From: Olivibacter sp. SDN3
GTDB taxonomy: Bacteria > Bacteroidota > Bacteroidia > Sphingobacteriales > Sphingobacteriaceae
Direction of reading: 5' to 3'
Assembly: GCF_014334135.1 (NCBI RefSeq)
Contig: NZ_CP060497.1
Span: 2,294,001 to 2,358,000 of the forward strand
DNA length: 64,000 nucleotides
Below, one piece after another: positions 46,826-55,275 of this stretch. Below the pieces are notes generated by a model. That model was given only the letters and a program-made list of their open reading frames with translations. It was not told the DNA's origin and ran no database searches. Every line of letters begins with the position of its first letter. Positions within the stretch are counted from its first letter, which is position 1. Made by a program: the position numbers and the translations under genes.

Positions 46826-46984
46826 CTAATAACCCGATTCTATACTTCTCCGCGTGTTTTCCTTTTCTATATCGGCTAGCTTATTATTAGTCCTCCTCAG
46901 TCCAAAAAAAGTCAAAATTAGTACTGTTACAACAAACAGTATGATGAATATTATTGATTTGGTTGTTTCTGATGATGACTTCAT
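46826..46984 (-). CDS. 52-residue single-span membrane peptide
   Basis: An ATG at 46984 preceded by GGAAAGAG at a suitable distance opens a 52-codon frame. It reads MKSSSETTKS, a hydrophobic helix IIFIILFVVTVLILTFFG, then a basic and charged tail LRRTNNKLADIEKENTRR and SIESGY. The layout (short polar start, one helix, RR after it) is that of a small integral membrane protein. It lies about 280 bp upstream of the ABC ATPase on the same strand. No family is recognised. Confidence 0.5.
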   Translation of the reverse strand: MKSSSETTKSIIFIILFVVTVLILTFFGLRRTNNKLADIEKENTRRSIESGY

Positions 46985-47529
46985 ATAACTCTTTCCGGTA
47001 TAACGATTATGCTATTGTAATGTTTGTAACGAACGATTGAACGACAAGCACATGTTTTTCGAAAGTTCTTCGGGTTAATTTGCAAATGTAAAAACTTTGC
47101 TTTGGATTAGCCACTTGGAAATTGCTTGTTCAAATTAGATCTATGACTTCGGGCAAACAATCGTACCTTATCACTGTTTATTAGTTGATAACTAAATGCT
47201 ACCAAGCCAAGGATATACAGCAATCTAGGCGAGAGATCAATGACCTGCCATTGAGAACAGATGAGCCGTAAATAACTTTATTGTGATGAAATCTAAAAGG
47301 ATCAAAACAATCATTATTCACCAATTGGTTGTTTTTAGAAGTCTCATGAATGCTTCCGTTTTAAACATACGGAGCAATGATTATTTTGATGGGCTATCTA
47401 ACAAATGAACCGAGCTTGCAGGCACCGTTGACGCATAAAAAACAGAAGAAAACATCGATAAAATAAAACCTGCAAAACAGATCCATAAGTACATTGGCAT
47501 ACAGACTAAAACGAATAAACAATAGACGA
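46985..47529. other. Intergenic region without a convincing gene
   Basis: About 545 bp of moderately AT-rich DNA between the small membrane peptide (leftward) and a small plus-strand gene. I see no protein-like frame, strong hairpin or repeat. It should contain the promoters for both directions. Confidence 0.4.
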
Positions 47530-47859
47530 ATGAAAACAACGATCAATCTGGTTATCGAAATCCTTAAAAAAGCAAATGGTATAAATTCCGGTTATGGTGA
47601 GCCCCTGCTGATAGCTGGCTATCAAAACGAAGAAGTGGCTACCGTTGCAAGCTTTCTGAAGCAGAAAGGATTTATTAAACTGTTCGATGATACTACATTG
47701 TTTGAGCGTAAGGACGAACGCTATCACGATGAGAACCAGCTGCTAGTGACAGGTATTACCGATGAAGGTGCAGAATTACTCGCCCATATGTTACGGAGCA
47801 GAGTTGATGATAAGGATATTAAAAGTATAGAGGAATATATCAATCACTTAATGAAATAG
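47530..47859 (+). CDS. Small winged-helix-like protein (DUF2513-like)
   Basis: From the ATG at 47530 the product is 109 residues and soluble: MKTTINLVIEILKKANG, then GEPLLIAGYQNEEVATVASF, LKQKGFIKLFDDTTLFERKD and GITDEGAELLAHMLRS. The pattern of helix, helix, strand wing and ITDEGAELL resembles DUF2513-type DNA-binding-like proteins. A TTG-initiated longer form from 47494 is possible. No partner gene is evident. Confidence 0.5.
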   Translation: MKTTINLVIEILKKANGINSGYGEPLLIAGYQNEEVATVASFLKQKGFIKLFDDTTLFERKDERYHDENQLLVTGITDEGAELLAHMLRSRVDDKDIKSIEEYINHLMK

Positions 47860-47919
47860 ATGAACACCTAAATCCATCTCGGAAAAAGTATAGGTGCGTT
47901 TACGGTAGCAAGCTTATTT

Positions 47920-49239
47920 TTATATCAGTTCACTTTTCATCAACGATTTATGGTTTTGCTGCTGCTTCTTAACTTTTTCTTCTTTTTTTCGCCAGTAATT
48001 TGCCAAGATAGAACCAGAGATATTCATCCAGGGACTAAAAATAGCTGCAGCGAGACCTACTGTTTCCAGTTTGCCCATCGTTCCCGCTAATCCAGTAGCC
48101 ATGCCACCATTTTGCAATCCTACTTCAAAGGCTAGCGTACGGGCATCGGCTTTGTTCAATCCTAAGAGCCTGCTGAAGGTATAACCAAAAAAATAACCGG
48201 CCCCATTGTGTATAACAGCAGCTAAAAATAATAGGAATCCAACCTGTAGAAGATTATCTCTTCCTGCTGCGGTAGTAACCATTGTAAAATACACGATACC
48301 TGCCATGGATAAATAAGGCATAAAATCACCTATCTTAGGTGTTCTTTTAGCGAGTAAATGATAAAGTACGCCGATTACAATAGCGCCCGCAAAAAAATTG
48401 CAGACTTCAAGAGTTTCTAAAAGCGGCAACGAAAGATTGGGATAGAACACCTTGTTCCATATCAGTAGATTCACCAATAACCATAGCAGGGCAAACAGCA
48501 TGATATTATTTACCCTTTTGGCTTGATGGAGGGAAGCGGTTTTCAGAAAATCATGAATTAATGCAGCACTTAGCGGTACAATAACGATCTTAATGATTTC
48601 CATCATCATATAGATAAATTTCACTTCGATTAAGGTTCCTGCCAACAATTTCATTAAGAAGGGAGTCATGATTGGTGCAGCGATGGTGGTTATGGCAGTT
48701 ACGGTTACAGAAAGTACGAGGTTACCTCTCGCGATATAGGTCATTACATTAGATGCCAAGCCGCTGGAACAGCATCCTATTAAGATGATACCTGCGGCTA
48801 TTTCCATGTCGAAATGAAAGATCTTGGTCAATAGAAAGCCCATCAGAGGCATAACGGTAAAGTGGCTCAGTAGACCTACAACTACTCCCTTACCGGATTT
48901 AGCAATTCCCGTAAAATCTTTAATGCTCATCTTCATACCCATTCCAAACATCACCAGTTGAATGATAAACAAAATAAGCCATTTGTTGCGCATATCAACA
49001 GATCCGATATGAAGCAATTGTTCCGGATAAATCATTCCACATACAACTGCCGATATAACCCATGCCGTATATTGATAGCCCTGGAGTACAGGGATAGCGC
49101 CTAGCCCAATGCTCCCCGCTATACTGCTAGTTACGGCCATTGCCTGCCATAATTGCTGATGGCCCATAAGTACGGCAGGGAGGAAGATCACAAAGGAAAC
49201 CCCAGCTGTTAGCAAAGCTACTTTTCGGATTGTATTCAT
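47920..49239 (-). CDS. BASS-family (bile acid:Na+ symporter-like) transporter
   Basis: The 439-residue membrane protein has the BASS core in its second part: FIIQLVMFGMGMKMSIKDF, GVVVGLLSHFTVMPLMGFLL, IILIGCCSSGLASNVMTYIA and LAFEVGLQNGGMATGLAG. An N-terminal extension of about 80 residues adds two or three helices over the usual size. BASS proteins move organic anions with Na+. It is the last gene of the operon with the RuBisCO-like protein, acid-sugar kinase and racemase-like enzyme, and is probably the importer of their substrate. Confidence 0.85.
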   Translation of the reverse strand: MNTIRKVALLTAGVSFVIFLPAVLMGHQQLWQAMAVTSSIAGSIGLGAIPVLQGYQYTAWVISAVVCGMIYPEQLLHIGSVDMRNKWLILFIIQLVMFGMGMKMSIKDFTGIAKSGKGVVVGLLSHFTVMPLMGFLLTKIFHFDMEIAAGIILIGCCSSGLASNVMTYIARGNLVLSVTVTAITTIAAPIMTPFLMKLLAGTLIEVKFIYMMMEIIKIVIVPLSAALIHDFLKTASLHQAKRVNNIMLFALLWLLVNLLIWNKVFYPNLSLPLLETLEVCNFFAGAIVIGVLYHLLAKRTPKIGDFMPYLSMAGIVYFTMVTTAAGRDNLLQVGFLLFLAAVIHNGAGYFFGYTFSRLLGLNKADARTLAFEVGLQNGGMATGLAGTMGKLETVGLAAAIFSPWMNISGSILANYWRKKEEKVKKQQQNHKSLMKSELI

Positions 49240-49333
49240 CTTAGAAACGGGTTTAGATAGTTATATAGATAAGTTTACAAGCTTCGTGTGGATCATTCTG
49301 CAACTTAAGTTTCCCTGGTTTTGCGTACAAAAT

Positions 49334-49996
49334 TTAATAAATAGTGGTTGCTAAGTATTTTATAGCCATCGCTGGACTCGACAATATTGGCACCTTTTTG
49401 TCTTCTTCGGGGAGTGTATCAACGACCTTGGCCATGGATGCCTGGGCGAGTAAAATGACATCAACTTCATGATTTAACTCTTTTAAAGCGCTGCTTACCA
49501 TTTTATTATGTCGTTCTGAATCTCCACTCATTAATGCCTCAAAAGCTCCTTCACATAACCTGCAGATCAATGTGATGTCTGTATCAGCAAGCGCAGCTCT
49601 CCTTAACACCAGGTCTGCTGTAGGTTCCAGTGTAGTGGGCAATGTTGCGATAATACCTATTCTTTTTCCAATCTTTACCGCTTCATTCGCCATGGCCAAG
49701 TCTACTCGAATAACCGGCACATTACTTAAGGTATCAGCCGTTTCCACGGCTTTGCCAATGGAAGAGCAAGTAACCAAGATGAAATCGGCGCCTGCTTGCT
49801 CTGCAGAAGTTATCTGATTGACCACTCTTTTCGCAGTAGCTGGCGTTAGCTCGCCTTTAGCTATAACATCTTTGATCAGGCTATCATCCACCATGTTGAA
49901 TACGCTTACATCAGGTAAGTGTTCTTGACAAAGCTGTTGAAATACGGGAACTAATGTTGCTGACGTATGTACTAATCCTAATGTTTTATTTTTCAT
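49334..49996 (-). CDS. Asp/Glu racemase-superfamily protein with a single catalytic cysteine
   Basis: The 220-residue protein has the two-lobed fold of aspartate/glutamate/hydantoin racemases, with the first-lobe cysteine in LVTCSSIGKA (Cys77) and GKRIGIIATLPTTLEPT starting the second lobe. At the usual second cysteine the sequence is DVILLAQASMAKV, that is Gln-Ala instead of Cys. Two-base racemisation is therefore unlikely; a lyase, decarboxylase or isomerase role is more probable. It lies in an operon with a DUF1537 kinase and a RuBisCO-like protein, so an acid-sugar substrate is likely. Confidence 0.8.
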   Translation of the reverse strand: MKNKTLGLVHTSATLVPVFQQLCQEHLPDVSVFNMVDDSLIKDVIAKGELTPATAKRVVNQITSAEQAGADFILVTCSSIGKAVETADTLSNVPVIRVDLAMANEAVKIGKRIGIIATLPTTLEPTADLVLRRAALADTDITLICRLCEGAFEALMSGDSERHNKMVSSALKELNHEVDVILLAQASMAKVVDTLPEEDKKVPILSSPAMAIKYLATTIY

Positions 49997-50160
49997 CTGT
50001 CTACATTATTAATATTGGTATGCCTTAGAAGGCATGATTCATAAATGTTTGTTCTCAAAAGATATTGATGGGCCCGTTACACTGGGTTAATGAGCTCATT
50101 TTCGTTAGTGGTACCTTTTAAAGGTGATGAAGCTTGCATAAATTTTCTAACTCATACTGT

Positions 50161-51531
50161 TCACCTATTCATTACGGCCTTAATGAAATAATCTTTTGCA
50201 CCCACTTGTCCGCCTTTAAAATTTATTTCAATACCATTTGCGGGATATCCGATAACGGTATGAGCTTTGCACATCGGTGCTCCGACGGCAAAAGGGCATA
50301 ACATTTCAATAGCTTCTATCCCCATGGTTTTAGCAACAAAACCAGAAGTGTCACCACCAGCAATTACTAACCTTTTTAATTGAATCCGGGACAATATACC
50401 ATTAACGATTAATCCCAACGCCGTTCCAAAAACATTAGCCGAGCTTTTATTTGAAGACATTAAGAGTTTGGATGCCGAATGTAGTCTGTCATCATCCGGC
50501 CCTTTACTCGAATGGATAATCAGGTGCTGCCCCTGATGTAGTAACGCTACTGCTTGTTGCACATAACGGTCAACCAGTTTGCTATGGTTTTCGTTGGAGG
50601 CTAACTGATCTGTGTTTAGCTCAATCTCAGCAAAATTATTAGCTAAGGCATGGCTTATTTGTTCAGCTGTTATTGGAGAACAACTTCCAGAAACAACTAA
50701 CAGGGGAGAGGCTGGCTCAGGCTGTGGCCAATCTTGTTTGCTTTTAATGGTTTTTTGGGTATTCAGATAGCTACCCAATGCCATTTCTACTCCAGATGAA
50801 CCAACCGAGAAGAGTGCTTTACCTTTTTTTCTCCTCTTTTCTATTAAAGCGCCCACCAATGTCAAGTGAGATTCATTCAAAGAATCAAATAAAATAATTG
50901 CCGAATCTTTTACTAGACTTTCAAGTTTTTTTAAACAGTGTTCTTCACCTTTTTCCAGATCAAGGACGTCGACAAGTCCAATGGATTTGGAAGTCTGTTT
51001 GGATAGATGCAGTTGCAGGTCACTTTCATCTGAAGGGGTAATAGGGTGTTTGCGCATAGCGGGGTGCCTGTCTAAACGATAGATCTTCCCACCGCCTCCT
51101 ATACCCATCCTTGCGAACAGGTTTCCGAATGCACAATATCTTCCCAACGCCGGCGCAGCCACTAACAGTGGCAAGGGTTGGTTTCCAAATATTTCTAGTC
51201 CGGTATCTATTGCTCTTCCAATACTCCCTATATGAGGTGCTGAATCAAAAGTCGAACAAACTTTGTAGTGCACATGTATTGGGTTGATTTCCCGTAAAGC
51301 GGTAAAAGATTTATTTAACTCTTTTTCCATTGCTTCGGGAGTCATGCTCCGGCTTGTTCCTGCAATACCGATGGCCTTTATACCTTCAAATTTTTTCAGC
51401 CTTTCTTCACTTGGGGTGTCTATGAATAAAACAGTTTCTATACCTGCTTTACAAAGAAAATCGAGTGCATCAGTAGATCCGGTAAAATCATCACCGTAAA
51501 AAGCCAGGAATAGTCTGTTTTCATTTGTCAT
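50161..51531 (-). CDS. Four-carbon acid sugar kinase family protein (DUF1537; OiaK-like candidate)
   Basis: The 456-residue kinase has the N-terminal substrate-domain motif FYGDDFTGSTDALDFL (residues 11-26) and the C-terminal nucleotide-domain motif AGGDTSGFVAKTMG. It fits the DUF1537 kinases (OtnK, DtnK, LtnK, OiaK), which phosphorylate acid sugars such as threonate, erythronate or 3-oxo-isoapionate. Its start overlaps the stop of the RuBisCO-like gene by 4 bp. In characterised apiose/apionate pathways a DUF1537 kinase (OiaK) feeds a RuBisCO-like enzyme (OiaX or OiaT). The same pairing here makes 3-oxo-isoapionate the leading candidate substrate. Confidence 0.85.
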   Translation of the reverse strand: MTNENRLFLAFYGDDFTGSTDALDFLCKAGIETVLFIDTPSEERLKKFEGIKAIGIAGTSRSMTPEAMEKELNKSFTALREINPIHVHYKVCSTFDSAPHIGSIGRAIDTGLEIFGNQPLPLLVAAPALGRYCAFGNLFARMGIGGGGKIYRLDRHPAMRKHPITPSDESDLQLHLSKQTSKSIGLVDVLDLEKGEEHCLKKLESLVKDSAIILFDSLNESHLTLVGALIEKRRKKGKALFSVGSSGVEMALGSYLNTQKTIKSKQDWPQPEPASPLLVVSGSCSPITAEQISHALANNFAEIELNTDQLASNENHSKLVDRYVQQAVALLHQGQHLIIHSSKGPDDDRLHSASKLLMSSNKSSANVFGTALGLIVNGILSRIQLKRLVIAGGDTSGFVAKTMGIEAIEMLCPFAVGAPMCKAHTVIGYPANGIEINFKGGQVGAKDYFIKAVMNR

Positions 51532-52775
51532 TGCTTTCTTCCAAATTTGGCCACAGATTGCGCAAATGCTGGATGACGTTTAGCCGCTTCCTCGATAGAG
51601 AGTCCAGCTATCGCCGCTTCCCAGGCCTGCTGCAGTGCTTTTACACCACCGGCAGCTCCAGCGGGATGTCCCAGAATACCGCCGCCAGCCATGTATAGTA
51701 GGTCTGTGGTTTTTGTTCTGCGATAAGTTTCTGGTGCCTGCCCACCCCATTGTCCTGACGAAACAACAGGTAAAATGGTTTTTGTTCCTACAATAGGCGC
51801 TAGACAGGATTGGATAGACCTGACGACGGAGTCATCCGATTCCCAGAATTTATTTTGTAAGCCATTCACATGAATTTGGTCCACACCGACCAATCTCCAT
51901 AATTTTTGGTACGCGGGGAATGCTATCCCCAGAAGAGGATGTCGATTGAGCATTCCCCAGCCATTACGATGGCCGTGAATGGCAAGTTGTCTGTTATCAC
52001 AAAGCTTTTTGACACCCGAAATGCCTATGCTATTGAGGCTGATCATGGCACAAGTGCCACCAGAGGCTACAATCTTATCGTAATTCCGTTGCATGGTGTC
52101 GATTTCATCGCTGATGTTAAAGGCATACATAACCTTTTTTCCTGTTTTATCTGCATGATCGTTAATGATTTTCATGACCGCATCTACCCGTTTATCAAAA
52201 GGAGAGTTTGCAGCTGATGAAAGAAGTTCGTCATCTTTGATGAAATCTATTTCCGCATCTATCAATAACTGTACAATGTCTGCGGTTTGTTCTGGTGTGA
52301 GCCCTATACTAGGTTTGACTATGGTTCCAATTAATGGTCTGTGGTATACATCCGTGAGTTTTCTCGTTCCTTCTATACCGAATTCCGGACCTTTAAAATG
52401 TTGGGTAAGGGATAAGGGAAGCTCTATGTCCATCAATTTTAAGCCAGTAAATTGCGTCAGTTCATAAAGGTTTCCCTGTAAAGTAGAGATCATTACAGGA
52501 AGGTTCTTGCCAAAGTTCTCCACGGACCACGAAACTTTAATATGGGCTCTTTGATATAGTTTTCCGTTGTTTGCTATTCCAGGCATTGCCGGTTCTTTAA
52601 CGGCATCCAATAAGTCAATGGCCTCGACTTTTGCAGCGAACCTTTGCTTTAGTTCATCGGTTTCGCCAGGTATAGGCACAAAAGTGCCCGAGGATTGTTC
52701 GCCAGCTAAGACCGCTGCTGCGTGCTCAGGGGCCAAAGGGGTTTCTATGTAATAATGAGCTACCACTCTTTCCAT
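51528..52775 (-). CDS. RuBisCO-like protein (form IV; OiaX/OiaT-like candidate)
   Basis: The 415-residue protein is a RuBisCO large-subunit homologue. The carbamylated-lysine motif is kept as FIKDDEL (Lys180, Asp182, Glu183), and IHGHRNGWG keeps the active-site His-x-His-Arg. GTIVKPSIGL keeps Lys154 but has Ser where true RuBisCO has the second Lys of KPK. The loop-6 region VNGLQNKFWE lacks the canonical GKLEG. GGGILGHPAG binds phosphate. It is therefore a RuBisCO-like enzyme, not a CO2 fixer. It heads an operon with a DUF1537 kinase, supporting decarboxylation or hydrolysis of a phosphorylated branched acid sugar. Confidence 0.9.
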   Translation of the reverse strand: MERVVAHYYIETPLAPEHAAAVLAGEQSSGTFVPIPGETDELKQRFAAKVEAIDLLDAVKEPAMPGIANNGKLYQRAHIKVSWSVENFGKNLPVMISTLQGNLYELTQFTGLKLMDIELPLSLTQHFKGPEFGIEGTRKLTDVYHRPLIGTIVKPSIGLTPEQTADIVQLLIDAEIDFIKDDELLSSAANSPFDKRVDAVMKIINDHADKTGKKVMYAFNISDEIDTMQRNYDKIVASGGTCAMISLNSIGISGVKKLCDNRQLAIHGHRNGWGMLNRHPLLGIAFPAYQKLWRLVGVDQIHVNGLQNKFWESDDSVVRSIQSCLAPIVGTKTILPVVSSGQWGGQAPETYRRTKTTDLLYMAGGGILGHPAGAAGGVKALQQAWEAAIAGLSIEEAAKRHPAFAQSVAKFGRKQ

Positions 52776-53005
52776 TTTTAATTATTTTGTCCCGAAATTG
52801 GGTAAATCAGTTTTTCTGTTATTGTGTATATAGGTCTACTAAAGCTGAAATTACATAAGAAAAATTGGAGTAAAAAGCTTTTGATAATATCCTACAAAAT
52901 GTTGTAAAGATGATATAGAGGTAATCGAGCGATTTGGATCATACGCTACTTACTTGGTAAGGTAAGGTGTTAAAAAATGTGAAGGTATTGAATTCGGGCT
53001 GTTAA

Positions 53006-53218
53006 AGACAGAAGGGGTCGAAGAAAATTATTGCATTATTCTATCTGTCGGATATTTGTGTGGACAAGAGTCACAGGAATAGTAAAATCGGAAAAGAGCT
53101 AGTCAGACTCACGAAAGAGAAAGCGGGAAATGAATGCAAATTAATTCTTCAGTTGTCAGAAAGCGCAACCGGTTTTTACGAAAGCATAGGCATGGAAATG
53201 ATCGATAGGTTTTTATAA
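53006..53218 (+). pseudogene. GNAT acetyltransferase C-terminal remnant
   Basis: An open plus-strand frame after a stop at 53003-53005 reads RQKGSKKIIALFYLSDICVD, then KSHRNSKIGKELVRLTKEKA, then SESATGFYESIGMEMIDRFL and stop. The central V-D-x-x-x-R-x-x-x-I-G-K-x-L is the GNAT acetyl-CoA site and the FYESIGM end is typical. No start codon and no N-terminal half are present, so it is a truncated gene. Confidence 0.65.
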
Positions 53219-53384
53219 TCCAACGAACATACTAGCAATATAAAGTGAGTCATTGTAGTTTTAGTTATATGATAGAAACTCCCAGGATTAAAAAAATGGT
53301 GAAAAATGCCAAATTTATTATATAGGTATTATGCTTTTTCCAGTGTTCTTTTCTGATGCGCAACAGCTTCTGCTATGTTTTTAC

Positions 53385-53855
53385 TCAAGTCTTTTTTTTA
53401 CCTTCAACGGGTTTTATGGAGGAAAAATAAACCCATGCAATAAAAAACGCTTGCAGTGGAATCCTGTACCAAAGGTAGTTAGGGCCATCCCCCTCAAATG
53501 TTGCATTTTCCATATCTACATGTTTTAAGGTAGCGTATATATTTGCCGGAATAACCAATACAAAAAAGACGATCAATAACAATCCCGTAAGCTTTTGGTA
53601 TTTTGATATTAATATTCCAACTGCTGCCATAGCTTCTATAATCCCTGTCAAGTAAACCAGCTCTGTTTTGTAAGGTATAAAATCAGGAAGCATCATGGAC
53701 ATTCCCTTTGTGAAAACAAAATGGGCAATAGCAGTAATTATCAACATAGCCGCCATCGCAATCCTTGCTGATAAGGCGAATTGATAGGTTTTGTGTTTGA
53801 TTTTCAGTATAAGCAGCGCGACACAAAAAACGATTGGTAAAATAATCTCTGGCAT
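53385..53855 (-). CDS. DoxX-family membrane protein
   Basis: The 156-residue protein has four to five predicted membrane helices: PEIILPIVFCVALLILKI, ARIAMAAMLIITAIAHFVF, LVYLTGIIEAMAAVGILIS and TGLLLIVFFVLVIPANIYA, with a C-terminal YLWYRIPLQAFFIAWVYF. The pattern TAIAHF..G..MMLPDFIP is common in the DoxX-like group of Bacteroidetes. It appears monocistronic. Confidence 0.82.
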   Translation of the reverse strand: MPEIILPIVFCVALLILKIKHKTYQFALSARIAMAAMLIITAIAHFVFTKGMSMMLPDFIPYKTELVYLTGIIEAMAAVGILISKYQKLTGLLLIVFFVLVIPANIYATLKHVDMENATFEGDGPNYLWYRIPLQAFFIAWVYFSSIKPVEGKKKT

Positions 53856-53968
53856 CTTCTTTTTTTTACAAAGATCAAGAGTTCAGGCGTAGCAAACAAT
53901 GAACCCAGGTTAATAAATTCGGTAGAGTTTCCCGCTTCGTCGTGTGAGGGAACACACACCTTCGATTA

Positions 53969-54406
53969 TTATTTCGTTTCGTTTTCCTCCGTTAAACTAT
54001 CGACGGTGAAAGAAAAGTTTTTGGTGCTCAATTTCTGGATGTTCGGATCCCCTTTGTGATCAGGTTTATAAGCAGCGCCTGTTCCCAAATCAACAGCAAT
54101 ACCTACTACCCATGAAGTTACCACGGATAAAATGAAATTGCCGGTTCTCAACCTGTTGTCGAAATTTTTGACTACAGACTCATGACCCTCTTCTTTGAGC
54201 TCTATCTTTAGGGGGCGATTTCTTTTGTATAAGCTCGTAACTTGCCCTACACCTGCTTTTTCATCGTTCACAAAAATGGTAGCCTTCGGTCGGTCTTTTG
54301 CGATAATCAATCCTTGATATTTGCTTCCACCAAATATAACCCCGCAGCTGTTCATAAGGGGCATTGCAGCCACGAGGCCGATAACGAGTGTGATTTTATT
54401 TTTCAT
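53969..54406 (-). CDS. Small lipoprotein with PEGA-like domain
   Basis: The 145-residue protein has a lipobox (MNSC, Cys21) after a hydrophobic leader. Residues 37-80 (KATIFVNDEKAGVGQVTSLY, KRNRPLKIELKEEGHES) resemble a PEGA domain, a small beta fold common in surface lipoproteins. A short hydrophobic hairpin (ILSVVTSWVVGIAVDLGTGA) follows, as in Bacteroidetes lipoproteins that hold two short helices. It is 52 bp beyond the DUF4249 gene on the same strand. Function unknown. Confidence 0.65.
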   Translation of the reverse strand: MKNKITLVIGLVAAMPLMNSCGVIFGGSKYQGLIIAKDRPKATIFVNDEKAGVGQVTSLYKRNRPLKIELKEEGHESVVKNFDNRLRTGNFILSVVTSWVVGIAVDLGTGAAYKPDHKGDPNIQKLSTKNFSFTVDSLTEENETK

Positions 54407-54458
54407 AGATGAAGATTTTTGTTTGGAGTTGATCTGTGTTAATTATTTTATTTAGCCC

Positions 54459-55271
54459 TTATTCTGCGCGAATTTCTTTAAAAGAATGGCTACAGGCATT
54501 GAACACACCCAAAGCACCACCTTTGATATTTCCCACCGGATTTGCAGGGCTATGCCAACCGCCACCATCTCCGCCACCCGCATTTTCCAGGGTGCGGTAG
54601 TAGTCATAAACGGCTTTATCGATACACTGCATTTCTACTCGGATGTGATCGCCCGTTTGGATCGGTGGACGTCCACTGTCCTCTTCGATGTTATAGTCCA
54701 GGATAAGTGTATTTAATCGACCGTCATTAAAATCGTCATTGGTGACAATGGAGAGACCCATCAGCCGTCCATTGATCCACTGGCGAAAACGGTAATGATT
54801 TCCTCTGCCCTCCGGATCTACATAATTGGCAGTGGCAAAAAATTCGTTGGCATCCCATTCTGAACTTCTGATGTAAAGACTGTCTATTCCGATTACTTGC
54901 TCGGGAATGGTTGAACTGGCCGTGAATACTTGGTCGGCTGTTCTTACTTCCAAATGATAGGTATGGCCAGGTTCACCGCTCAGCGAAGAGGTCCGGTACA
55001 CACCATCAACGAATTGTAGTCTCTCCGTGATATCTTCCTCCACGTCGGTCACCGTCACAATGGCATCACCCACAACCGGGAAATTATTATCTTCATCAAA
55101 GTTTTTGCTTCGCGTAATGTGTACATAATAGGGTCCAGCGCTATCATTTATTTCGCCTTCGATAACATATCTGGGGTTTGAGGAGTTGAGGTCGACATCA
55201 ATAACGTCCTGGCAGGAAGCTAATGTCAGCAGGCTGAAGCCCACAAATAACCGTTTAACCGATAGGTGCAT
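54459..55271 (-). CDS. DUF4249 family outer-membrane lipoprotein
   Basis: From the ATG at 55271 the product is 270 residues, with a lipobox at LASC. The body fits DUF4249: VDLNSSNPRYVIEGEINDSA, TRSKNFDEDNNFPVVGDAIV, and SGEPGHTYHLEVRTADQVF. The C-terminal HSPANPVGNIKGGALGVFNA is characteristic. DUF4249 lipoproteins nearly always accompany a TonB-dependent receptor and probably form a lid or capture subunit for it. The receptor gene ends 4 bp upstream, so the two are co-transcribed. Confidence 0.88.
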   Translation of the reverse strand: MHLSVKRLFVGFSLLTLASCQDVIDVDLNSSNPRYVIEGEINDSAGPYYVHITRSKNFDEDNNFPVVGDAIVTVTDVEEDITERLQFVDGVYRTSSLSGEPGHTYHLEVRTADQVFTASSTIPEQVIGIDSLYIRSSEWDANEFFATANYVDPEGRGNHYRFRQWINGRLMGLSIVTNDDFNDGRLNTLILDYNIEEDSGRPPIQTGDHIRVEMQCIDKAVYDYYRTLENAGGGDGGGWHSPANPVGNIKGGALGVFNACSHSFKEIRAE

Positions 55272-55275
55272 GATC

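Noticed and set aside
51528-52775. Annotation as true RuBisCO (CO2 fixation)
   Set aside because: The KPK and loop-6 residues required for carboxylation are not conserved, and there is no small subunit or phosphoribulokinase nearby.
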